Below, piece by piece: positions 36,799-48,700 of a DNA stretch of 64,000 bases. The translations under genes were made by a program, and so were the position numbers. Source of the DNA: Cyclina sinensis (taxonomy: Eukaryota > Mollusca > Bivalvia > Venerida > Veneridae); contig JAAONU010000123.1 in assembly GCA_012932295.1 (NCBI GenBank), positions 992,001-1,056,000 of the forward strand. Direction: 5' to 3'. Every line of letters begins with the position of its first letter. Within the stretch, counting starts at the first letter, position 1. Under the pieces are notes generated by a model. The model did not search any database. It saw only the letters and a program-made list of their open reading frames with translations, and was not told the origin of the DNA.

Positions 36799-39700
36799 GT
36801 AAGTTTCCATCCTTCGTTAATAAGCATGATATTCAAAAGCATCATATTTTCATCACCATTATCATAATAAACATCATCATAATCATCATCACTGCAACCA
36901 AACCGACAATCATCGTCATCATCATCATAATCATCCTCACAGTCATCATTTTAATCATCACATCCAACTTTCCTGATTGTAAACTTAAATATACTAAGGG
37001 AAATATATACATGCTGTGACTGTTAAATATTATAATCTTAAAAAACTGCTTTTTCCAATCAATCCTCTTCATCGCCAATTTATCAAACTACACTGGTTTA
37101 ATTTAATTCAATGATAGGTACCGATGTAAAAACAACTTATAGTTTTTTTTACTCTTGTGGTATTACCGCCGCTTTAATAATAATGATAATTATAAGGATA
37201 ATAGAAATAAGTGATAAAATACGGCATCTTCTAACTTTTGATATTAACTTAGGTACTTATTATTTCAGTACATGAGTATGATAACATAGACGAGAGTAAA
37301 TTGGAAAAGGTTACTAATCAACTTGGGTCAAAGCTCATCAGAAATGACAGACCAGATCTTCCTCCAAGACCAACAACCACTTTAAAACCATCTAACGATC
37401 CACTCAGAAATTCTCCACTAAGACATTCGACGCCAGTACCTGATATCTACAACCGCAACACACAAACCTCAACAACAATAAAACACCAGCAATTAGTTCC
37501 TGTTCCTGTTTATGAAGGATCGGCGACAATAAGCAGTGCGTTCGGTAGGCCGACACAAATATGTCGACATATCTTAATCAGAGGAATCACAGACAGGCTG
37601 TCGACAAAAGATATAACACGGCATCTAGAAGCAGATATTTTAGACTTACAAAATGTCTTTGAGGACTTGAGGGTAAATAGAACTAATGTAGAAGCGATTA
37701 TAGCTCTGCGAAGCATTGCAGGTTTGTCTCCCCTTCTCTGCATTATTTTTTATCTTAAGACTTTAATCTGTCTTATTGAAACTCGTTTTCTTCTAATATC
37801 GTTGGGGCCTATAAAACTTGTTAGACATGGAAGACAGAAGAATGCTATAATGTAATTGTACTTAAAAAGGCAAATGAACAAATGTATTTTATAACATATG
37901 TATTTCTCGATTTGCTGAATGAATTAGAAATAAAACTTTACTTTTTATACGCCCATGGTCTTTCATTAAAGTCATTATTTTAGACGAAGAAAAGAAACAG
38001 GTACATTTCAAGCACTTTTTTGAATGATATATCATAAAAAGGGAGAAGTCCCTGTTTTATTTTAACATTTGTTACATAAACCTGGCATGATGTGACCCCA
38101 AACTCTAGATATTAGATTACATTGAGTAAACTGAAGGCAAATTTCGATTACAAATGATTGCAGTACCTTTTACATCTTGTAATGATTACTTGTTTGGGTT
38201 AATCCTGTACGTATCATATATGAGAAATACGGAAAACACAATTGAAACTTGCATCTCTCGTGCGATTGAAGTCATCAACATGCGGATCTGATGTCCGTCA
38301 TTGGTACCTCCTTTTCATGACTTGTATTGTAGTTCCAGAACAATCTTAAACTAGCAAAAGGTAATCTCATTGAAACATTTACGTTTTTTAGCCAGTTGAT
38401 GAACTTCTAGACAGGGCCAAGTCGGGGGAAACTTTTACCCTTGGAGACACTGAGGTCGAAATATTGCCTTATAAGCAACCTCCCATTGATGAGAAAAAGG
38501 TTTTCCTATGTGGTCTAGCTCGTGACAAGGCAGCTGAGGATATTAGCGCATTCGTGAAGAGCATCCTAGTAGACCGTCCATGTAGCATTGTCATCGGGGA
38601 GTCACCTGGAACAGCTCTTCTTTGCCTGGAAAATTCAGCTGGTAGTTTGATGCAATATCTTCATGTTTTACGGAATTACTACTTTAAGCGTGATCTACAT
38701 TAACAAACTTCTAATATTTGAAGTATAAAGATAAGGATATTCCAAAACCAGACATTAAGTACAGCATATGTATTAGTATGTCATTTTTGAATAGCTAAAT
38801 AAATTTACAGGCATAATATTGACATGGGTTTCGCTTTATTTTGTCGTACAGAACAGGCTTATGGTTTCAACTAATTAAGAGCATCAAGCCTTTCCAATAG
38901 AAATGATGGAAACTGATATTAGGAACATATAATATGCTTTTTAGCAGAGAAACTTCTGTAAAAGTTTCTTTAATTCTACTACATTTTACTTCTAAAGTGT
39001 TGATCATTACCATGGAAACCATGGTATTAAAATTTTCATGAAAGTGTTGTATATCTTGAATATATCAGAACTATATTATATTTGATGAGTAAAAACTCGA
39101 AAAAAGAAATAAAAAATGGAAAACTTGTCTGACTGAACATCATGCATTTATGATTATCATGTTGACAGCTAAGTATTATTTAAGTGATAGATCCTCACCA
39201 TCATCATTGATGTCCACAATATTCTTGGATTTACGGTCACTTTTATTTCTGTTACCGTTATTATTATTTGTATCATTATTAAAGTATTTTCTTTGTTTTG
39301 ATATCGTATTAGATACATTGATGCTGAAAGATGGATTACGAGACTATAATATCCGTGAGGATAAAATGTTGCATCTGTCAGCCGTAGAACGTACACGAAA
39401 GCTTCGAGTGAAAAACACTAGGTGGTGAAACAACAGCAGAAGCATTGAAGGCTTACTTTGAACAGGGCGGGGCAACTGAGTCTATTATTGATAGGCCTAA
39501 TTTCGAGGATTACATTGTTACATTCGCAAATTATGAAGGTATTTCTAGCGTTTCAGGCAATGTGGCATCATAGTTACCTACTAAAATCAACTTTTATTTG
39601 TATGGAGTTGAATAGGGAGTTTTGTTGAAACATGCTGGGATAGTTTAAGAGTTCAAGCGGTTTACTATACTATCATTATGGCAAAAGACAAGTGATGTAG

Positions 39701-42700
39701 ATATTTTAGTATAAATATTGTTTTGTTGAAGTTTTGTTTGACCAAAATCTGTTCAATATCTCGCATTTAAAAACTATTTAGATACGTAAAGCAGTAGTTT
39801 ACTTTTCTATACTAAACTACCAGGAAGTTACGTCCTTTCAAAGAAATTTGTGTTCCTTACAAGGAAATATGACTCGACAAATACAATTAATTACAAAAAG
39901 AAAAAGCATATGTTAATGAGCTGTCGAAGAATGAGTCATACACTTTAATAGTGTTAATTAACGTTTCTGCAATGGTTTATCAGAACTATTACCTGAACTA
40001 GTTCACATAAAAGGTAGGCAGCGATGTTTTCTCGCATAACTGAATGTTTAATTATTTGAACATAAGTTGATTTTCTTTGAATGTTGAATGTATGTTGAAA
40101 TGTTTTCTTGTTTTTGTTTTACTAAAAATAAGTTCTCATCATGATGAGGTTGTCAGTGTATCTCTTTATTATTTTGAATCGGGTGTTAGTACCGGTATAT
40201 TGTTTAAGTACATTTTACGAGCTCAGGGTTTTGAATAAGAGATTGTAGAAACGTATGCAATTTTTCAGTTTGCATGTATGGCAACATTTTTCCTGTTAGT
40301 GTTACGGCCTTTGTAGATCTGTGATTAGCCTTAACTTCCGCATTCTTGACTGGTCCCTTGTTGTTCAGTAAGAATAAGAAGTAGATAAAAAAGATCAATA
40401 TTTTCTCCCTAAATTGAATTATCGACCAATTCATTTTGTTAGTTAGGTAGGTTAGATATCAGTTTGTACTGTTCCTATTTACAGATGCAGAAAATGTGAT
40501 ATCAAGGACTAATCATATTCTCAATGATACAAAACTCGATGTCTCAATCTTTCCACCTTGCCTGGACTTAACTGAAGAATTCCTTACAAGAATACCGACT
40601 CCAAAGAAGTTAAACCATTTAGACCCATACATTTGCAGGTCTTTCAATCTTTTTCTCCAGACTAAAAGATTCTTAAACCGGGAGTTATCTCTACAATAAA
40701 TTTCTATTTTCTTATATAAATGATACGCTGATTCGATGAATTCTATTTGACTATAGTGTACTGACACATTTTCACCAACTTATTAAAGTTATTAAATTGT
40801 TTGTTGCCAGACATTGCTAGATAGAGCAAACGTGCTTAATATCTTACACTATTTTAGATTTCTTCATCAATCTCCAAGATACAACGAACATTTGGAATAC
40901 CTCATAAAGAGAGACTTTGGCAGGTTAATTTGGCCACCGGAAGAGACTAAAGATTGTTTACAAATTATGTGCGATGTCCAGGAGGATGACATGGTAGCAA
41001 AAAGTAAAATTAGAGACTGGGAGAAGTTTTCAGCCGCTGCTGTAGTTGAAACATGCAAAGTGTTACATGTGCAGTATATTCCCTTTGCCATAGAGGTAAG
41101 CAGATCATATTTATATCTAAACAATGTTTTAACATAAAAATATTTACTTTCAAAATTGCTTTTAAAAACCTAGCTGTTTTAAAATATTAAAACTAGTATA
41201 CCTGTAAATTGAAATAAATAACAAACACAATTGAGAAATGTGTCAAAACATGTTTATTTGAATAAGCAGATTACACTAATTAGAGTTTAGAACTAGTGCT
41301 AAATTGAATACCGCTTTTAATCAACTGACGACTAAGTGTTAAAATACAAGTGATAAAAAGCACCGCAAACATGATTTTAAGTACGACAACTTTCCATTTT
41401 CTTTTGAATTTATCATGCTTGATCATATCACCTCGTTAAACAAACTCAATCTGTCTTGTCTAACTTGCCATTATAAGAAATTTTAAACTTCTGAGAGTAT
41501 TTTGCAATATTTCATTTAGATACTTTTCGTTTTATCCAGTTTGTACTCAGCACGGAACTCAGACGTACTGACTTTCTCAACAATTTCATAGTTTCAGAAA
41601 GTCTGAAGTTTAGTCGCAAGTTTAAATTCAAACACAGTTCAAAGGAAAAAAACTAAGACTTCCAATAAAACACATATTAATGTTGTTCTCAAATGCATAT
41701 CCTTCCAGTTAATTTAATTTAACCCATTAATGCCTAACGTCCTCAAAGTAGACATAGGCAAACAGTGCAGACCCTGATCAGACGAGGCGTCTGATCAGGG
41801 TCTAAACCGTTTGCATAAAGGACTTTCTTTCTTAAATAGAATGAATTTGAAAACTTATACCAGAAACCCTTTAATTGAAAATGGAGTCATCAAATTAACA
41901 AGGATGTTATAATCCACTAGGCATAAACGTTGATACATTTTTTCATAAGAAAATAGTGAGTTTGTCCAGTGAGTCATCAGAAAGATTGTTAATTTTATCA
42001 GACAGATTAATTTTATGTTCTATCTTTATTTTTAGCTATTCATTTTAATTTGATTACTTTCAATGTAAGACTAAAACTTTGGTCTACGAATTAAACATTA
42101 AAGATATGAAAACAACGTTTTATAAAATAATTCAGCAGTAACTGTTAATGTCACTTTGTAAATGGATTTCTAGCTTGGGATATTATCACTGTCATTACAG
42201 AGAAACTTTGAATATTATAAATATAAAAACTCGCAGGTTCTTGAAGGGCTGACAAAAGAGATTAGGGAAATGAAAGTTTCAGATGCGGAAGCAATTGCTG
42301 TCTTCAACGAAGAGAACCAAATGGTGATAGTTGGCGAAGAGAAGTTCGTTACGGATATGGCCGAGCACGCGGAGCGCAGAATTCAAGCGATGGAACATAC
42401 TCTTGATAGTTTGGGAAAAAACATAACAAAGATACTGAAAGTAAAAGCACATGAAATGGAATTGATACCAGCAACAAAATGTATTCGACAATTAAAAAGT
42501 GTAAAAGTCGAACCCCAAACCGAAAAACTGAGAGTGTGTTTTAACGTAAGTTTAACTTGATAATTAGTGTTTTCTGAAGACCTAGGTCATTTAAACATCT
42601 TCTTCATATTAACCATGAGCATGAGTTAAAAATTTAATGTAATATTAAGAAAGTTTTAGACACATGTAGTCAGCAAATATATACATTTATGCGGTATAAA

Positions 42701-45700
42701 ATATCTAAAAATGTCTGCTTAGTGTCCATTTTGCTTATTTTATACAGCTTTAACAAAATAAATATCTTGGACTGTATTTTTGCAACAGGAGAAAGTAAAT
42801 GATGATTCAATGATTTCAAAACAGGTATTTCGTTTGTTTTCGTTATGCAGGGAAAGAAAAACCTGGTTGATAAAGCGCTTTCTGATGTCAAAGAAACAGT
42901 TAAAGAACTACCGAAGCAGAAGATAGAAGGTAAGTATTTGCAGTCCTATACAGGGTTATTTAGAATTAATTAGTTAAGTATTTATCCTCGTATTCTCATT
43001 TTTGCAGTCGTCCGAGTGATTTTCTATGTTTCAACATCGGCCGTAATTAAATATTTGGCGCCAAATTGCGATAAAATCTCAACCAGGTAATATAATTTCC
43101 TAAGGTTTGACTTAAATTCTTGTAGCTATCTTATTGCTTACAACTCGCACTATCTGCTTATAAAATAGCAATGCTATTATCTTTAACTTTGGATAAACTA
43201 GGGTAAGAATAATGATTATCCATGTCTTTGTTTGTTCAAAAAATCACTATCAACTATCTTAAAAAAACTGAAACTTCATTGTTACTTTTGAACATTGTCA
43301 GAAAGTACATATTTCCCATGCTAAAGTAAAAAAGGTATTCAAATATCTCTATTTTTTAAAGAGACGTAATTGATTGAATCTAGGATGTTCATATTTCATA
43401 TTAAACAATACAATTATTTAATTTCTGGGAACGACATTAAAAATGCATGCATCATATTTTTTAAGGAATAAGCATGCTTGAACGGAGACTTTTTCAAACG
43501 GAGGAAACCAGAATGCATTTTGCGAAGAAACTTAGAGAAGCAAAGGTCACAGGAGTTCTCGCATTGCTTCCAGACGACACGCTTGTTCTGTATAGCGTAA
43601 CTCAAGAGGATCTTAAGAAGGCTTCAGACATACTAAGAATGTTACTGAAGAAAACTACAATAAAGATAACATCAAATATTGCTAAAGAAGAGAAAAAGTT
43701 TTTAGCAAAACTTGAACTTGACTACAGTGATACACTCAGAACAGACTTAAGCAAAGACACACTGAGCTTTGTATCTCTTGACACAGTACATGAAGAAATC
43801 AAAGAAAAGATTCAGCATTATCTCGATTCACGTCGCGATTCAATCGAAATTATACACATTGATCCTGGTATCTTTAGATATATTTTCGTGTACAAGCTAC
43901 GCGATATATATGATATTGTAGAACGCCACAAAAGCCAAAACATTCAGATTGATTTAATTGACAAACCAGGTAGAAAAGGTTTCATGATAAGCGGGGAAAA
44001 AGAAAAATGCAAACTAGCAATTGTTGAATTAAATGCAACTACTGGGTCTGTTATTCGGTCAGACCACATTGTCTCATGGGACAAATTTGAATCTTTTTTG
44101 CAAACTATGGAAGGGAAGGAGCAGATAAAAGCTATTGAGTTAACAGAGAAATGTGTGTTGACACTTAAAACGTCTGTTCCATTTGTACCTCTTTCTGAGA
44201 AGCGTAGTATCTATGTGGCTTCATGTAAAATTGGACAGACTGAAATTAAAGTTGTTGAAGGGGATATAATTGGGACAGAGGCCAACTTTATCGTATGCCC
44301 AACCTTTGCAACGCTGGAACTTAAGCGAGGTTTGGGTGGTACTTTAGTTGAAAAAGGTAAATTTTTACAGTTTATACAAGTAATGTACTAAAATATCAGT
44401 TTCCACCCTATTTCTTATTCTTTTTTTAGCTATAACCTAGAAGATGACAAGGCATCGGAAATGAACCATATATAATAATCTAGATCAAGTAATTTCATAA
44501 GTATTTGATTTACTCTTGAGAATCCACTGGGTATTCCGATTTGAAAATGTATATGAGGACTATACATGCTGTTTTGCAAATGCGTGCATTTGTTATACCT
44601 GGTGGCATTCCATGGTATACGCTAGGTAAAAAGAAACAATAAAGTGATCTAAAATGTTTTAAGTTTATAATTACGTCTTTCTGTCATCAAAGTTGTGTGT
44701 TTTTAATAATGAAATATTTTTTCGTGTTATGTATATAGGCGGCTTTAGTATTCAGAGATATTGCAGTGATCATATTGAGCGTATGAAATCCTTGAAAGAC
44801 GCAGACGTTTTTGTTGGAAATGCTGGATCGCTTACTTGTAAGGGAATTATTTACATGATTTTGTCGAAATGGAATGACGGGCGAGCGGGCGAGGAAACCA
44901 TGCTTTCACAAGCTGTTTATAACTGCCTCAAAGAAGCTGACACACGTAAATCAACGAGCATTGCCTTCCCTCCAGTTGGTATTGGGCAGTTTGGGTATCC
45001 AAAAGAAAAGGTTGCCGAGATTTTGATGCGGGGAATAAAGGAATACCTCACAGAGAATGGCACAACTTCATTTTTAAGACAGGTGTTCGTATGCGATTTG
45101 AAAGGAGATTTGACATTTCTCCTCGTTCAAGAAATACAGAAAGGATTTGGAAAAGTGGCTGTTCATACTTCTGGTAATATTTCTTCCATCTTCAACCACC
45201 CAAACATGGTAGACATATTTTAAGAATACTTGGCCATTTTAAGCTTTTCAATCGTGAATTTGATTTTAACTATAATAACCGTAATTTAAAGTACACGAAT
45301 AGACATAATACTAAAATTGTATCAGTTCTATGAATCATACAGATAATTCCAAAGAAGACATAGCAGATTCGAGTCAGCAAAGGGTGGCCGGGGAGATTAT
45401 CTCTAGATTAAAAACAGAAATTGTTCAAGGATCAATAGTGTCAGAGGAAGTAAGTATCAGTAGAGTAGATTAGGGGTCTTTTTTGAGATTACAGATTTAT
45501 CACAGTGCCATCTTATAAGTATAAATTATCATTATTAATTTTACAGGAACGTTTTATAATACTAGAGAATAAAATATTGATAATACTAAACGACTTTTTA
45601 GCAAATGCAATACATATTGTAACATATAATAATCATTTAATGGAAATGCAACTTTATCTTTGCTCAATTTTTCCATAATTGTAAATAACTGTTTAGACAG

Positions 45701-48700
45701 ACGTTATCGTTAACTCAACAAATTTCAATCTCGATCTTCGCGTTGGCAAAATGTCCAAGGTATTGCTTGAGGAAGGAGGGGAAAAGCTCGCGGCCGAGTG
45801 CAAAGAGAAGTATCCGGAGGGTATATCTTTGGGTCAGCTTGCAGAAACAACAGGAGGACTCTTGAAATGCAAAGCAATTTTTCATGGAATACTTGTGCCT
45901 TGGAATCAAGACAGAGATCGTGCGGAGATAGTAAGTATCATCCAGGAATAGAAGAAAATCAAAACACGTCGTTTGAATTCATCTACAAAACCAAATAAAT
46001 AGATAAATAAATAAATAAATAAGTAAATGAATTACTAAATAAATAAATATAATGAACAACACGTTAACATCAGTACATTATTCACTTCTTTTACTATCTA
46101 CCGGTTTCAGTTATCAAAAGCTTCATCGGGAATAAATAATCAATCAGTCAATCAATCAATCAATAAGATAAACAAAAAATATAGGATTCGTGTTTATCCT
46201 GTTTAACCTGAATTTCTTCCAAACATTCTAAATTCAAACATATGTTTTTAGATTGATCAGAAAACAAATTAATTCCGCTCGTTGACTGGCTTCTGTTGTG
46301 CAAAACAAACCAAACTAAATTATGTGAAATGCAAATATAATCATAAACTCATCGAGCACATAGAATGTTTAGCCGTAGATATGATTATTTTGTTAAATGA
46401 TTAAATTTGAACATCTAAGAAAAAGGTTTTTGAAGTCTTATAATTGTTTACTGCTTCATAAATCTTAGATTTAAAGAAAATTATACTTTGCAGATTCTGA
46501 AGCATTTTATGAGAGACTGCCTTATTGTTGCAAACAAGAGACAGTATACTTCTATATCGTTCCCGGTACTTGGAACCGGTGTTTTTAATTTTCCTCCTGA
46601 CGTAGTTGCTGACTCAATGTTTGACACTATTAAAGAGTTTGAAAAGGATTTCCCTGATTCTTCGGTGAAAACTGTTCGAATAGTCATACGGCCAGATGAG
46701 GAGTATCTTATCAAGGTAATACAAACTACATAACTGCCTCCGATTCATTTATTTTGACGTCTCACTTTTTAAAATAGTTAACTGCCATTAATGTCTGTTT
46801 AATAGAGGTAATTCAAATTACATCAGTTCGTATTGCAACACCTTTTTTAAATGTAATGACATGATTACAACTTAAATAAGGAATAATGAAATCATGCATT
46901 TTATTACCAGGGGAAAAACTACGACATGTTTGGTAAGAATGATACAAAAATAAAATCACTAAATAATGTTAATGTTTTTAAATATTTTAAAATATCAACC
47001 ATGTTATGCACAGGAATTTGAGAGACACAAATCGTGTTATAGCACTCCAAAGAAGCGATCGAAAATAGCAAGAGCGTCATTTAGACAAAGTTGTCAACTT
47101 AGCAACTTGGTTATCGATGCAGGTTAGTATACCTTATGACTTGTTGCTTTTGAATGTCAAACCATGTTTTACGGCTATAAAAATAATAAATAAAAATGTT
47201 TTTTTCATTTTTAAAAATTTTGTTCTATCCCGCAGTTGCAAGTATTCGAAAGTCTTTAAATCTGTTTAGTTGAAAAAAAAACCAGATATAAAATTGTAAA
47301 GTCAAAATCAGTGAGCTTTTCAGATTCTAACTTCGACTTTTTACTATATATATTGAACCAGGAAAGAAACTTTCGTGAATAAACTTTATTTTTAAGCAGT
47401 AAGTGACATTATAAAGCTGCAGTTTTGTTGACACACGCATTTCGGAAAAAAACAAGCTGAAATTATGTGCACAATCTTTCAAGGAACGTAAATATACCGC
47501 TCGTCAGAATTGTTTTTTTTCTGAAAAAGTAGGTTTTACGTCCGTATTTCAATGCTAAACAAAAACGAATAATTTACGAGAAAGAGCCAACCGGGATACT
47601 GAAGCAGCTATTTCTACAGAGATTGAAAGCACAAATCAGGAAAAAGGTTAATTACTGTCCACTTCGTTAGGACTCGCTCCGAGGACAGATATATCTTTAA
47701 TCAGTATTAACGAAACTTATTTCTGGCTGCACAAATGGCAGTGTTCGTCAAACACGGTTGTTCGAAATTTAGCAGTAAATTTGGATTTTTTAATGGATCG
47801 TCTTCACCATATGGAGGAAATTGGGTCCGCGGGTATAGAACTGAACAGGACAAAATGAAGGAGGATCCTTTTTTTCTGACAAACCGAGATAAGGTCTTAA
47901 AGAATGTCCTAATGAAAACATTTTACTGAATGAACGAAAGTGACTGCTGACTACTGCGTTTTGAAAAGGGATCGATTTAGGGGAATAAACTCTGTTATTG
48001 ATTGATATGACATTGCCGTTAGGTATCAGACCATAGTTGTTGTTATCAAAGGTATTCTGAAAGCTTTAGTTCAGAAAAATATTTAAACTAACCATGACTT
48101 ATACCGTCTGATACTAGTAATTCATGTTTCTTTTCTACGTTAAGACAAAATAACGCTACCCCCTATGTCACAGGTGACAAAATCAAACATTGATTTCATG
48201 AACGATTGGCCCTTTAAGAAGAGAGTGTGAATACAAACGAAAATCTCTGACAGAGAAATTTTTTACATACTTAAAGCAATTGTCAATAAGATTTTGTTGT
48301 AAATGTGACGTTGCAATCAACAAGTTATTAAATCACTAACGGGCGCTACAGATAATGCTTAAAATCAACTAGGTAATATTTTGGAAACTAATTTTGACGC
48401 TGGAATTGTTTGAGTTTATCATTTCAAATTAATTTTCAATGACTTACTGTATGAAGTTCGTGTTGCTAAATATTCACATTTTGAAATATTACAAATTCGT
48501 TTTTTTTGTTCAGTAAATATTAATCTGTATAATGCCAATAAAAGTGGAAATATATAGTTCCTGCTCTATAAATGAAATAAAAGGAACACTAATAATTAAA
48601 ATGGTTGCGAGGTTAAGAAACATCTATTAGGGATATGGATATTAATTAAGCGACGTTTTAGATTATGTATTGCCGTTTACAGGAATAGGAACAACATTTT

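Noticed and set aside
36842..37078. Minus-strand Met/Ile-rich frame
   Set aside because: Translation of an atc-rich low-complexity tract inside an intron.
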